A stretch of DNA of 64,000 bases from Litsea cubeba (Eukaryota > Streptophyta > Magnoliopsida > Laurales > Lauraceae). The stretch lies in NCBI GenBank assembly GCA_012931725.1, contig WHSA01001115.1, forward strand, positions 1,427,779 to 1,491,778, in the 5' to 3' direction. A program made the position numbers and the translations under genes. Below, piece by piece: positions 10,860-21,383 of this stretch. Every line of letters starts with the position of its first letter. Positions within the stretch are counted from its first letter, which is position 1. Below the pieces are notes generated by a model, which searched no databases, had not been told where the DNA came from, and worked only from the letters and a program-made list of their open reading frames with translations.

Positions 10860-11520
10860 AGTAGACGTGGTCATCCGAATGCATCTACAATGTCTACTTT
10901 ATTCAAATCTGGATTATTAAATAAAACTTTTGATTCTGCTTCTTTTAAATGTGATGCTTGTAAATTGGGAAAAAGTAAAACTTTACCTTTTCCTCACTCC
11001 ATAACACAGAGCAATGAATGTTTTGACTTAATTACAGCGATGTGCGGGGCATTGCCCCTCACCTTTCCCATGGTCATTTCAAGTACTTTGTTACGTTCAT
11101 TGATGACTTCAGCTGGTTTACTTGGGTTTATTTATTACATTCTAAGTCTGATGTTCTTAATGCTTTTCAATTTTTTCTTAGTTATGTTGAAACCCAATTT
11201 TCAAAATGCATTAAAACTTTGCGCTCAGATTCAGGGGGGGAGTATGTTTCCAATGATTTTCAATCTTTTCTAAAAACTAAAGGAATTATTTCTCAACGTA
11301 CCTGTCCGTATACTCCTCAAAAAAATAGAGTCGTGGAGCGGAAAAACCGGCATCTCCTTGATGTTACTCGAACCCTATTAATTGAATCATCAGTCCCTTC
11401 GCGTTTTTTGACAGAAGCTCTCACCACTGCAGTCCATTTAATAAACCGTCTTCCATCCCCTACCATTGCTCAATTAACACCGCATTTTAATTGTTTGGTC
11501 ATCATCCTGTGTTTGATCAC
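10860..11520 (+). pseudogene. B2 copia pre-integrase and integrase fragment
   Basis: Starts mid-domain at RGHPNASTMSTLFKSG, continues CDACKLGKSKTLPFPHS, then, after a frameshift near 11035, RGIAPHLSHGHFKYFVTF, LRSDSGGEYVSNDFQSF (second catalytic Asp) and CPYTPQKNRVVERKNRH (Glu). Very close to B1, so the same family. It is interrupted at 11520 by element A and resumes at 16686. Confidence 0.85.
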
Positions 11521-11525
11521 CTACA
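11521..11525. other. Target-site duplication CTACA, left copy (A into B2)
   Basis: CTACA abuts the 5' LTR of element A; the second copy is 16681-16685. With one copy kept, B2 integrase reads on across FDHLH and TFGC. Confidence 0.9.
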
Positions 11526-11825
11526 TGTCAAATACAAGGTGGCTCAGGCCCACTTGGGCCCAATATGGTGACATCCAATCTCGTTGGATTTAGTCAAATA
11601 TTGCACAGATTTCTTTCCTTCCTTAATTTAATTAGATTGTAATTAGAGCAAAGATTTCTTTCCTTTCTTAATTTGATTGTAATTAGATTTAATTTGATTA
11701 GTTGATTTGTAGCCTGATTTGTAGCCTTTTATAAGGCATCTGTATTCTATAAAATGGGAGAGAATCTCCAATGAATAATACACAAAAATATAGATCAAAT
11801 TCTCTGTTACATACTACGTTTGTTA
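11526..11825 (+). repeat. 5' LTR of element A
   Basis: 300 bp, TGTCAAATAC...TTTGTTA. A TATA-box candidate (CTATAAAAT, about 11747-11755) sits roughly 70 bp before the LTR end, preceded by TTATAAGGC. A direct repeat of GATTTCTTTCCTT blocks lies in U3. Matches 16381-16680 with no difference that I can see. Confidence 0.95.
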
Positions 11826-11840
11826 TGGTATCAGAGCAAC
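11826..11840 (+). promoter_or_regulatory. Primer-binding site of element A (initiator tRNA-Met)
   Basis: TGGTATCAGAGCAAC lies directly after the 5' LTR and complements the 3' end of plant initiator tRNA-Met, the usual primer of plant copia elements. The adjoining leader 11841-12293 is non-coding and rich in CT. Confidence 0.92.
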
Positions 11841-12293
11841 AGGTTTTCATCTGTTGAAAAACCTCAAGAAATCTTTCAGAGAGAATTTCTTCTCTCTCTC
11901 GTGGGATCTGTCCTGGTTCCAAATAGCACAGATCTGCAACATCTGATCTCCGTGGCCCACCACAGATCAGCCCAACTTCATTACAGACATCCATCGTTCT
12001 TGATCAACAGTTGATTCAGAAGTCTGTGGATGTTATTTGACTCAGCAAGTGAAATCAGACAACAGTTTTAGGATCTGGGAACTGTTCTCGTCAGGATCTG
12101 GGAGCATCTCATCGGGGGGCCCCATCTGCGATCATCACCAATCTTCAAAGTCTACACAGCCTTGGTCGACCATTGATCCTGGTCTTTTTGGAGATTTTTT
12201 CAGAATTTTTAACAGATCAGAGATCTGTGTGGAATCAAAATCTTGCACCTCTGTGTACTGTGTACATTTTTTTCCTATCCTAGTGCTGTTTTA

Positions 12294-13067
12294 ATGGAGA
12301 AATCAGAGTTGAAATTGATTCAATTTAATGGAAAAAACTACCCTGCCTGGTCTTTTCAATTCAAATTATATCTTGAGGCCAAGGAATTATGGGGACTTGT
12401 TTCTGGTTCTGAGCCAAGGCCTACAGAGGATGATAAAAAGATATCTAATTGGAACACCAAAGATGCAAAAATAAAAACATGGCTACTAGGAGCTGTGGAA
12501 CCTCATCTAATTTTGAACCTCAAGCCTTATCAAACTTCCAAAGAGATGTGGGATTACTTGCAGACAGTCTATCATCAGGACAATTCTGCACGACAATTTC
12601 AACTTGAGTGTGAAATTGCAGAATACAGTCAAAGCACTTTGTCCATTCAGGACTACTATTCTGGTTTCCGGAATTTGTGGGGAGAATACGATGGGATAAA
12701 ATATGCATCTGTTCCGAACAATGTTCTTAAAACTATTCAAGATCTTCAAGCCTCAAGTCATAGGGACCAGTTTTTGATGAAATTACGTCCTGAATATGAG
12801 ACTGTTACATCATCTCTGTTGAGCCGGAGTCCATTACCTTCTTTGGATGTTTGTTTAAATGAGCTCCTACGAGAAGAACAACGCCTTCGCACAAAAGCCC
12901 ATCTGGAACATCAGCACACTGCAACTTATCCTGTTGCTTACTCTGCTAAAGGGCACCATCCATCACTTCCTATCTCTCAGGCTTCTCCGCCTCCTCAGAC
13001 TCGGGATATGAGCAAAATTCAATGCTACTGTTTGCAAAAAATATGGCCACCTGGCAACACAATGTAA
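12294..13067 (+). CDS. Element A Gag (nucleocapsid-like), frameshifted at its zinc knuckle
   Basis: Start chosen at MEKSELKLIQFNGKNYPAW, matching the position of the mutated start of B1. It contains MWDYLQTVYHQDNSARQFQ, LSIQDYYSGFRNLWGEYD and HRDQFLMKLRPEYETV (UBN2-type capsid region). In the family, Gag assembles the cytoplasmic virus-like particle that packages element RNA. The first zinc knuckle is broken: after KIQCYC one extra base near 13029-13033 shifts the frame and a stop follows at 13067. The other frame resumes with CKKYGH and the second knuckle CNYCKKKGHIISEC. Confidence 0.9.
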   Translation: MEKSELKLIQFNGKNYPAWSFQFKLYLEAKELWGLVSGSEPRPTEDDKKISNWNTKDAKIKTWLLGAVEPHLILNLKPYQTSKEMWDYLQTVYHQDNSARQFQLECEIAEYSQSTLSIQDYYSGFRNLWGEYDGIKYASVPNNVLKTIQDLQASSHRDQFLMKLRPEYETVTSSLLSRSPLPSLDVCLNELLREEQRLRTKAHLEHQHTATYPVAYSAKGHHPSLPISQASPPPQTRDMSKIQCYCLQKIWPPGNTM

Positions 13068-13887
13068 CCAGAAATTCTGTAATTACTGCAAGAAGAAGGG
13101 ACACATCATTAGTGAATGTCGCCGTCGTCCTCAAACTCGGACTCCAAATGCCTATGTTGCCACGACAGACTATTCTACTGCTGATGCTGCATCCACATCT
13201 GTGCCGTCACAGCCTGGTTCATCTTCCCCTGCTCTCACTCCTGACTTAGTTCAACAAATGATTATCAATGCATTTTCTGCACTTGGCATCACAGGTAAAG
13301 CTAAAACCCCTTCTTCCATTTGGTATCTTGATTCTGGAGCATCAAATCACTTAACTCATTCCAGTGCACAACTCTCAAGCTTGACAAAATATACTGGCCA
13401 TAATCATGTTCAAACAGCCGATGGCGGCCATCTTCCTATAACTGCCATTGGCGATATTTCCAGTATCTTGCCCTTAAAAAATGTTTATCACTGTCCCAAT
13501 TTAGTTTCAAACCTTCTTTCTGTTGGCCAACTTGTTGAAAACAACTGTAATGTTTCATTTTCTTCTTCTGGATGTGTTGTGCAGGACCAGATGTCAGGGA
13601 GGGAGATCGCGAGGGGGCCTAAGCATGGACGCTTATTTTCTCTTGATCTTTCTACTCCAATTAGGAATGATGTTTGTTTTTCTGTTCAAAATAATTGTCA
13701 ATTATGGCATAGTAGGCTTGGACATCCTAATTTTAAAACCATGTCCCACATGGTTAATTCTGGATTGTTAAACTCTGTAGGCTTATCTAAGTTTGTTTCT
13801 TTTGATTGTGATCCATGTAAATTGGGAAAAAGTAAGACCCTTCCTTTTCTGTTTCTACTTCCAAAAGCATTCAGAGTTTTGATTTAG
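13033..13887 (+). CDS. Element A zinc knuckle, protease and pre-integrase segment
   Basis: Open from the second half of the first zinc knuckle. Protease active site WYLDSGASNHL at about 13321, then VSNLLSVGQLVENNCNVSF, pre-integrase LWHSRLGHPNFKTM and CDPCKLGKSKTLPF. It leaves frame at the T-run 13845-13848, where one T fewer than expected gives a stop at 13887. No own start codon is needed because this is part of the Gag-Pol polyprotein. Confidence 0.9.
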   Translation, partial: CKKYGHLATQCNQKFCNYCKKKGHIISECRRRPQTRTPNAYVATTDYSTADAASTSVPSQPGSSSPALTPDLVQQMIINAFSALGITGKAKTPSSIWYLDSGASNHLTHSSAQLSSLTKYTGHNHVQTADGGHLPITAIGDISSILPLKNVYHCPNLVSNLLSVGQLVENNCNVSFSSSGCVVQDQMSGREIARGPKHGRLFSLDLSTPIRNDVCFSVQNNCQLWHSRLGHPNFKTMSHMVNSGLLNSVGLSKFVSFDCDPCKLGKSKTLPFLFLLPKAFRVLI

Positions 13888-16373
13888 TTCATAGTGATGT
13901 TTGGGGAATTGCACCTCATTTGTCTCATGCTCATTATAAATACTTTGTGACATTTATTGATGATTTTAGTAGATTTACATGGGTATATTTTTTGCATTCT
14001 AAAGCTGATGTATTTCATGTTTTCAAGATGTTTTTAGCATATGTTGAGAATCAATTTTCCACCTGCATTAAAATTTTACGTTCTGATTCGGGAGGTGAAT
14101 ATATGTCTACTGAGTTTCAAAATTTTTTACAACAAAAAGGAATCATTTCTCAAAAATCATGTCCTTATACCCCTCAGCAAAATGGGGTCGCTGAAAGGAA
14201 AAATAGGCATCTCCTTGATATTACTAGGTCTCTTCTTATTGGCTCCTCTGTTCCTCCACGGTTTTGGACCGAAGCTCTTAGCACTGCTGTCCACCTTATC
14301 AATCGATTACCCTCTTTTTCTTTAGGAAATGAGAGTCCTTTTTATCGATTGTACAAAACTACACCCTCCTATGATGATCTACATGTTTTTGGATCGGTTT
14401 GTTTTGTACATTTACCTCCTTCTGAGCGTAACAAACTTACTGCCCAATCTGCTAAATGCGCTTTTCTCGGATATGCGAGTCATCAGAAGGGGTTTCTTTG
14501 TTATGATCCTAACATACAGCGCATTCGTACCTCCCGTAATGTTGTCTTTTTCGAAAATCAATATTTTTTCCAACAACATCTTGATTCTCTCAAGTCACCA
14601 TCTGTTGTTTCCTTACCTGGTTTTTCGGATAAAACACCATTTGTCAAATTTGATCCTAATTTTGTTTATCAACGGTGGAGTAAAGCTGCGACCATGCATA
14701 GTCTCCCTCATGATCCCACAACTGCATCTGGTCCAACTGGAGATCCCCCCTTACGGCGTTCATCTCGGATTTCAGTACCTCCAACTCGTTATGGATTTAC
14801 CCACACTTCCTTGATGGCCACCATGTCCTCTACTTCAATTCCAAACTCATATTCCCAGGCTGTGCAGCATGAATGTTGGAATAACGCTATGCAGGAAGAA
14901 TTGGATGCTCTTGCGCATAATCATACATGGGATGTGGTTCCGTGTCCTTCCTCTGTTAAGCCGATAGGTTGCAAGTGGATCTATTCTATAAAGCTTAAAC
15001 CTGATGGGACTCTGGATAGGTACAAGGCGCGTCTGGTTGCTCTGGGTAATCGGCAGGAATATGGTATTGATTATGACGAGACCTTTGCTCCTGTCGCTAA
15101 AATGACAACCGTTCGCACTATTCTTGCTATTGCCGCATCTCAATGCTGGCCTCTATACCAGATGGATGTCAAGAATGCCTTTCTTCATGGTGATCTCAAA
15201 GAAGATGTTTATATACGTCTTCCTAAAGGGGTTTCCTCTCACATCCCGGGTGCTGTTGCAAAACTTCGGCGTTCTCTTTATGGCCTCAAACAAGCCCCCA
15301 GGGCCTGGTTTGAAAAGTTTCAAAATGCTCTTATCCACTTGGGTTACCATGCCAGTCCATATGATCCATCCATGTTTCTTCATCATACTTCTATGGGGAT
15401 TACTATTCTTCTTGTTTATGTGGATGACATCATCATTACTGGTACAGATGCACATATGATTCAACAACTTCAGACCTCTCTTCATGAATCTTTCCACATG
15501 AAAGATCTAGGCCCTCTAAACTATTTTTTAGGTCTTGAAGTTCATCAATCTGCTAAAGGCATTGTTCTTCATCAACATAAATATGCTCTTGAATTAATTG
15601 AAATGGCTGGACTTCAAGGATCTGCTCCCGTCGATACTCCAGTTGAAGTCAATGTGAAACTTCAACAAGACAGTGGGGATCCTCTCTCTGATCCTACACT
15701 TTATCGTCGCCTTGTTGGCAGCTTGATCTACTTGACGATCACTCGTCCTGACATCTCATATGCAGTCAATTTAGTCAGTCAGTTCATGACTGATCCTCGA
15801 CATCTTCATTTGGCTGCAGTCCGCCGTATTATTAAATACATAATTCGGACACCAACCCGTGGATTATTCTATCCGGCCAACAATTCCCTGACACTCAAAG
15901 CCTACTCAGATGCTGATTGGGCCGGTTGTCCGGATACTCGTCGCTCTACCACAGGATGGTGCATGTATCTGGGAGATAGCTTGATTTCGTGGAAATGTAA
16001 GAAACAAGATAAGGTCTCCAAATCTTCCACTGAAGCTGAGTATCGTGCCATGTCTGCTGCTTGTTCAGAAATTCTATGGCTTCGCGGGTTGCTTTCTGAT
16101 CTCGGATTTCCTGCTGATAGTGCCACTCCTCTATATGCAGACAATACTAGTGCAATTCGTATTACTGCCAATCCAGTTTTCCATGAACGCACTAAACATA
16201 TCGAGATTGATTGCCATTTTATCCGCGATGAATACAAGCGTGATGTCCTTAGCCTCCCTCACATCTCTTCTGAACTTCAAATTGCTGATATCCTCACTAA
16301 GGGACTTCCGCGACCTCGCCACCAGTTCTTGGTTAGCAAATTGATGCTAGTGGATTCCCCAGCATCACTTTGA
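13848..16373 (+). CDS. Element A integrase, reverse transcriptase and RNase H
   Basis: 841 codons open to TGA at 16373. Integrase DDE core: HSDVWG, ILRSDSGGEYMSTEF, NGVAERKNRH, then the C-terminal FLGYASHQKGFLCYDP. RT: KPIGCKWIYSIKLKPDG, MDVKNAFLHGDLKEDVY, SLYGLKQAPRAW and catalytic LLVYVDDIIITG. RNase H: AYSDADWAGCPDTRRSTTGW, SKSSTEAEYRAMS, ADNTSAIRI, HIEIDCHFIRDE and ADILTKGL. All catalytic residues that I can identify are present. In the family these enzymes copy the RNA and insert the cDNA. Confidence 0.95.
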   Translation, partial: SVSTSKSIQSFDLVHSDVWGIAPHLSHAHYKYFVTFIDDFSRFTWVYFLHSKADVFHVFKMFLAYVENQFSTCIKILRSDSGGEYMSTEFQNFLQQKGIISQKSCPYTPQQNGVAERKNRHLLDITRSLLIGSSVPPRFWTEALSTAVHLINRLPSFSLGNESPFYRLYKTTPSYDDLHVFGSVCFVHLPPSERNKLTAQSAKCAFLGYASHQKGFLCYDPNIQRIRTSRNVVFFENQYFFQQHLDSLKSPSVVSLPGFSDKTPFVKFDPNFVYQRWSKAATMHSLPHDPTTASGPTGDPPLRRSSRISVPPTRYGFTHTSLMATMSSTSIPNSYSQAVQHECWNNAMQEELDALAHNHTWDVVPCPSSVKPIGCKWIYSIKLKPDGTLDRYKARLVALGNRQEYGIDYDETFAPVAKMTTVRTILAIAASQCWPLYQMDVKNAFLHGDLKEDVYIRLPKGVSSHIPGAVAKLRRSLYGLKQAPRAWFEKFQNALIHLGYHASPYDPSMFLHHTSMGITILLVYVDDIIITGTDAHMIQQLQTSLHESFHMKDLGPLNYFLGLEVHQSAKGIVLHQHKYALELIEMAGLQGSAPVDTPVEVNVKLQQDSGDPLSDPTLYRRLVGSLIYLTITRPDISYAVNLVSQFMTDPRHLHLAAVRRIIKYIIRTPTRGLFYPANNSLTLKAYSDADWAGCPDTRRSTTGWCMYLGDSLISWKCKKQDKVSKSSTEAEYRAMSAACSEILWLRGLLSDLGFPADSATPLYADNTSAIRITANPVFHERTKHIEIDCHFIRDEYKRDVLSLPHISSELQIADILTKGLPRPRHQFLVSKLMLVDSPASL

Positions 16374-16380
16374 GGGGGGG
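16372..16380 (+). promoter_or_regulatory. Polypurine tract of element A
   Basis: GAGGGGGGG directly before the 3' LTR, the plus-strand DNA primer of the element. It overlaps the last bases of the pol stop codon. Confidence 0.9.
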
Positions 16381-16680
16381 TGTCAAATACAAGGTGGCTC
16401 AGGCCCACTTGGGCCCAATATGGTGACATCCAATCTCGTTGGATTTAGTCAAATATTGCACAGATTTCTTTCCTTCCTTAATTTAATTAGATTGTAATTA
16501 GAGCAAAGATTTCTTTCCTTTCTTAATTTGATTGTAATTAGATTTAATTTGATTAGTTGATTTGTAGCCTGATTTGTAGCCTTTTATAAGGCATCTGTAT
16601 TCTATAAAATGGGAGAGAATCTCCAATGAATAATACACAAAAATATAGATCAAATTCTCTGTTACATACTACGTTTGTTA
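16381..16680 (+). repeat. 3' LTR of element A
   Basis: 300 bp, identical by eye to 11526-11825, followed by the second TSD copy CTACA (16681-16685). Confidence 0.95.
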
Positions 16681-16685
16681 CTACA

Positions 16686-17716
16686 TACTTTTGGATGTAT
16701 TTGCTTCGTTCATTTACCTCCCACAGAACTAACAAAATTAAACGCTCAATCTCGGAGGTGTGCTTTTTTGGGCTATGCCACCAATCAAAAAAGTTTTGTG
16801 CTACGACCCCATTGGTCGTCGCATCAAGGTTTCGCGTAATGTTATTTTCTTTGAAAACCCGTATTTTTTTCAAACGCATTTGGATTGTCCTCATCCCTCT
16901 TCTCCCGCTCTTTTACCGGGTTTTTCAGATACAACAACTGTTACTCGTTTAATCATAAATTTGTTTATCAACGTCGAAAAACCTACCACTGCAGATGCCC
17001 ATCCTCCTAATCCTCCGCTAGCAACTAGTTCCACAACTACTCCTATCCTGCGTCGCTCCTCCAGAACTTCTAGACCACCTGAGAGGTATGGATTTACCCA
17101 CACTTCCTTGATGACAACCCTTTGCTCTGTTTCTATACCAAGTTCTTATTTGCAAGCAGTTCAACATGATAATTGGAACCAGGCTATGAGAGCGGAATTA
17201 GATGCATTAGAACAGAATCACACAAGGGACATTGTGGATTGTCCTTTAGCAGTTAAACCAATTGGTTGCAAATGGATCTTCTCCATCCAACTAAAATCAG
17301 ATAGCTCATTGGATAGACACAAAGAACGACTTGTGGCACTCAGAAACAGGTAAGAATATGGCACTGACTACGATGAGACATTTGCACCTATGGCAAAAAT
17401 GACATCTGTTCGGTTACTTATTGCCATTGCTGCCTCCAAATCTTGGCCGTTATACCAAATGGATGTCAAAAATGCCTTTCTTCATGGGCATTTGAAAGAA
17501 GAGGTCTATATGAGGATACCGCAGGGCGTCCCCTCTCCATCTAAAAATTTTGTCTGTCGCCTCCGGAAATCTCTTTATGGTATAAAGCAAGCTCCTCGGG
17601 CATGGTTTAAACCTTTCAAGGGGCATTTATGCACGAGTGGCTTTACTCAGAGCCCATATAATCCATTTTTGTTCATGCACACATCTACTGGTATTATTGT
17701 TCTACTGGTGTATGTT
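16686..17716 (+). pseudogene. B2 copia integrase end, linker and N-terminal RT
   Basis: Picks up at TFGCICFVHLPPTELTKLN, then frameshifts near an A-run at 16788-16793 to VLCYDPIGRRIKVSRNVIFF. The linker ends RPPERYGFTHTSLM. RT reads KPIGCKWIFSIQLKSDSSLD, MDVKNAFLHGHLKEEVY and LYGIKQAPRAW. A TAG interrupts near 17350. Coding stops at IVLLVYV, the first half of the RT active-site YVDD, where a chromovirus LTR inserted; the duplicated ATGTT is 17712-17716. Confidence 0.88.
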
Positions 17717-17937
17717 TGTAATATCCTGGATTTTAGATTTCCTATTAGATTATTAGAACCTCACGTGTATTATTATTGAATGAAAGAGGAGTTGTTTAAC
17801 AACTCTAATGAGAGGAGATTGGACAGGACTCTATGTCCAGTTACAAAGAAATTAGGACTCTACCTCTCTGTTGCCTATATTAACAACCAACGACCCTTTT
17901 GGAGTATGATATTCAATTCTTTTCCTTGAGAGAAAAT

Positions 17938-17983
<46 letters not shown>

Positions 17984-20139
17984 TTGGTTGTTGGAATCGA
18001 AGGGAAGAAGAGGAAGAAGTCAGCGGGAAGACGAACTACAATCGCGTATCAAAGGTGAGTGGATCTTCCTAATTAATTAGTTAATTAAGCAAGATGATTG
18101 ATATTGAGCAGTGATTGATTAGTTTGTATTAAAAAGGAATTAATAGTGAGATGTGAATTGATTAGTTTGTAATCAGAAGATTTGTTTGTTAGGAATTTAT
18201 ATGTTGCAGATTCATGGAACAGACTTGAAAATCTGTTGAATCAAAGACTGTCGACAGGGTGATATTGGGCATTGGAGGGTTGTGGGACCCCCTGGCCCAC
18301 TACATGATGGATCTGAACCAAGGAGTAGGAGGCCTATCCCTTGTCGACCATGGAGGATATGGACCCAAGGGAGGTGGGCCCCGTTTGGGCCACCATCCAT
18401 GTATTTCAGATCCCAGATGCGTGAATGCGGAAACAAAACCAGATTTGGTCGTTTGTAGCTGTGGGACCCACTACATGGTCTGATCTGGAATCAAGACCAT
18501 ACATCCTAAAGGGGACACATGGTCGATGCTTGTGTAGGTGGACATCTTGTACAGTGGACCCCATCCATGATATACCTATTAGACATCACAATTGTATGCG
18601 TCAAGGCACTGTTCTGGTCGACACTGGTTGTGGGACCACTGGGTTCAGCTGATCTGAGATCAGGTCCACTCATCTTATAAGGGACTCTTGGTGGGCCCAA
18701 GGGAAGTGGGTTCCATCTGGTGGCCCATCTTATGACTATCCAATTGCATACGTGATTTGTCTACATAGAGTTTCTTTGAGACTGTTTTGACTAGTGGGCC
18801 CCAAGGTATGATCTGATGATGAATCAAATCCAATAGTAATACAGCTAACCCTTGGGCGACTTGGAACATGCAGTCTGATCATGGATTTCATCAGTGGGAC
18901 CCACTGCACTATACACCAAGATGATGCAGGCGTAAGTTACAAGTTTTAACATTCTGTGTGGGTGGATAAGGCCTGGAAGGAGTTCATAAGTTGGGTCAGC
19001 CCCCTGGACTTTTGTGAAATTACAATATAACCTTCTCACTTAAATGAATTAAGGTTTTCTTAGAATCACGAACTATATGGGTTGTGATCAATTAACTGTG
19101 ACTAACCAAATGGTTTGTGATTAATTAATATTGTGTAATGATATGGTATAATTTAGTGTGGGCCACCCCTATACCAATCAATACCAATTATGATTAGAAG
19201 TAGGGGCAGTAATCAGTAATTTGTGTAGCGGTTTGATCCACACTATGTTATGAATAATGAATTCTAGTTGCTATGTGATTATGATATATTGTGCACTGGT
19301 CCCAGATTTTGGGATGGTCCCAGACGTGGGATGTTGGACTTAGTGTCCGGGCCGTTATAACGGCGGGTCCTTAATGGACGTGATGGGCCATTTTGATGGC
19401 TGGTCCTTAGTGGACGTGAGCGGCCATTATGATGGCTGGTCCTTAATGGACGTGATGGGCCACTTTGATGGTTGGTCCTTGGTGGACGTGTCTGATGAGA
19501 CAGGGTCATGGTGACCGGTATACATGTATATGATAAGCTTGAGGCAAGATTGGATGCGCTTGGGCCAAGTCCTCTGGTCAAGTAGCCCATGAGCCAAAGA
19601 GGACAATATTGCACTGGGCATTGGTTTGGGTCGTTACGATAAGGCCTTTGAGGCGTGGTGATGTGCATGGGCACGGATTTGTGTGTAAAAGGATTCTTTA
19701 ATAATATTTGATTATTGATTTAGACTTGCTGAATTATGTGATGTTATGTTTTATGTGATTTGTGTAATTAGGAATATTCATTCACCAGTAGTACTGATGT
19801 TGTGTTACCCCTTCAGGTAATCATGCTGCGGGCGGGACAGAGCGGAACGGTGTTCAGCACGTAGATTTCAATACGCGTGGCTGACAAGAGAGAACGAGAA
19901 AAGATAATTTAGTGGATAAGGGGATAGCCCTTGCTTAGGAAATTTATTTAAAGTTTTAGTACATTATTGATGCAGACAGAACATATTAAAGTATGAGTAT
20001 TTATAACTCATTAATTAATTGAAATTATTTGATTTAAATGCCAAATGCTTATGAGAATTATTTGATGAATGTATGGTAATTATTGCCAAGTTATCACGAT
20101 CCGGATATCCGACAGGACCCCGGAATTTGGGTCGTGACA
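17717..20139 (+). mobile_element. Solo LTR of a Tekay/Del-like chromovirus
   Basis: 2,423 bp, TGTAATATCC...GTCGTGACA, flanked by perfect 5-bp TSDs ATGTT (17712-17716 and 20140-20144). No internal coding region. It aligns in order with the 48132/55259 LTRs (CAACGACCCTTT, ATCAAAGGTGAGTG, GACAGGGTCATGGTGACCGG, CTGCGGGCGGGACAGAG). It includes an (AG)n run (17939-17978), a donor-like AAAG|GTGAGT at 18051, an array of about four ~36-bp units (19360-19495), and a CTTCAG|GT acceptor-like site at 19811. Arose by LTR-LTR recombination of a full element. Confidence 0.92.
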
Positions 20140-20144
20140 ATGTT

Positions 20145-21102
20145 GATGATATTATTATCACTGGCACTGATGATAGTATGATCAAGTCTATCCAAGCTTT
20201 TCTCCGGGATTATTTCAATATGAAGGATTTGGGACCTTTACAATATTTTTTGGGCTTAGAGGTGCATCAATCTCCCAGAGGACTGTTTCTTAATCAACAA
20301 AAATACACATCTGATCTTATTGAGCTTGTTGATCTACATGAATATTCGCTTGTTGATACACCTGTAGAGGTCAACCTAAAATTGAGTAAAGATGATGGCG
20401 ATCTTCTTCCTAATCCACATACATACAAATGCCTGGTAGGCAGCATAGTCTATCTCACCATCACTCGCCCAGACATATCATATGTTGTCAATCTTGTGAG
20501 CCAATTCATGACATCTCAGCGACACCTGCATCTAACTGCTGTAAAGTGCATTATCCGGTATTTGTTAGGAACTATTACTCGTGGTTTATTTTATCCCAAG
20601 GATAATCCGCTTCAGTTGACCACTTATGCAGACACTGACTGGGCAGGCTGTCAGGATACCCGTCGATCTACTACTGGTTGGTGCATGTATCTTAGCAATT
20701 CTCTAATTTCCTGGAAATGCAAGAAACAGGAGCGTGTTTCTCGATCCTCCACAGAGGCTTAATATAGGGCTATGTCTTCCACTTGCTCAGAAATCTTATA
20801 GCTACGAGGACTTCTTTCGGATCTAGGATTTGCACAAACATCTCCTACATCCTTACATGCGGATAAAACTAGGGCTACCAGGATCACAGAGAATCATGTC
20901 TTTCATGAACACACCAAACATATTGAAGTGGACTGCCACTTTATTCGGGATGAATTGAAGCGTAATGTCATTTCGTTACCTCATGTCCCTACTGACCTTC
21001 AGTTTGCTGACATCTTCACCAAAGGACTTCATCGGCCTCGACATCAGTTTCTGGTTTCCAAATTGCCGTTTTATGACTCCCCCGCATCAATTCGAGGGGG
21101 GG
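20145..21102 (+). pseudogene. B2 copia C-terminal RT and RNase H
   Basis: Resumes at DDIIITGTDDSMIK, completing the interrupted YVDD. Then MKDLGPLQYFLGLEVHQSP, VYLTITRPDISYVVNLVSQF, YADTDWAGCQDTRRSTTGW, CKKQERVSRSSTEA, a TAA near 20761, a TAG near 20800, ITENHVFHEHTKHIEVD and ADIFTKGLHRPRHQF. It ends at GAGGGGGGG, the polypurine tract before the LTR at 21103. Stop codons and Asp changes (ADKTRATRI for ADNT.AIRI) make it inactive. Confidence 0.88.
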
Positions 21103-21289
21103 TGTCAATCCAGCCCATCTACGCAGGCTTGGATCTTGTTTTACTTAAGAAAGCTTTATTTTAGGAACTTGTATTGTATTAAGATACTAATTATAGGAAC
21201 TTGTATTGTATTAGGATACTAATTAAAGGGTAATCAACCCTTATATAATGAGAGGGACACAACCCTAAGAGACACACGATTTTCCTCCA

Positions 21290-21363
<74 letters not shown>

Positions 21364-21378
21364 CGTGCATATCTGAGA
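21103..21378 (+). repeat. 3' LTR of copia element B2, with a (CT)n tract
   Basis: 276 bp, begins TGTCAATCCAGCCCATC, contains the TATA-like CTTATATAATGAG and a perfect CT run of about 65 bp (21295-21359). The second AGGGA TSD copy is at 21379-21383, after which B1 RT coding resumes. Confidence 0.85.
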
Positions 21379-21383
21379 AGGGA

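Larger units (their letters stand above)
11526..16680 (+). mobile_element. Full-length copia element A, 5,155 bp, identical LTRs
   Basis: Complete order: 300-bp LTR, tRNA-iMet primer-binding site, leader, Gag with zinc knuckles, protease, integrase, RT, RNase H, polypurine tract, 300-bp LTR, with a 5-bp TSD (CTACA). The LTRs look identical base for base, so insertion is very recent. Two single-base frame disruptions (about 13029-13033 and 13845-13848) split the polyprotein. LTRs run TG...TA, not the usual TG...CA. Confidence 0.95.

Noticed and set aside
19279..19674. Minus-strand repetitive 131-aa frame
   Set aside because: Reading of the ~36-bp tandem units inside the solo LTR; the same frame recurs in the other LTRs.
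21295..21359. CRISPR-like or regulatory array
   Set aside because: Plain CT microsatellite inside an LTR, as also at 22813-22864 and (AG)n at 17939-17978.
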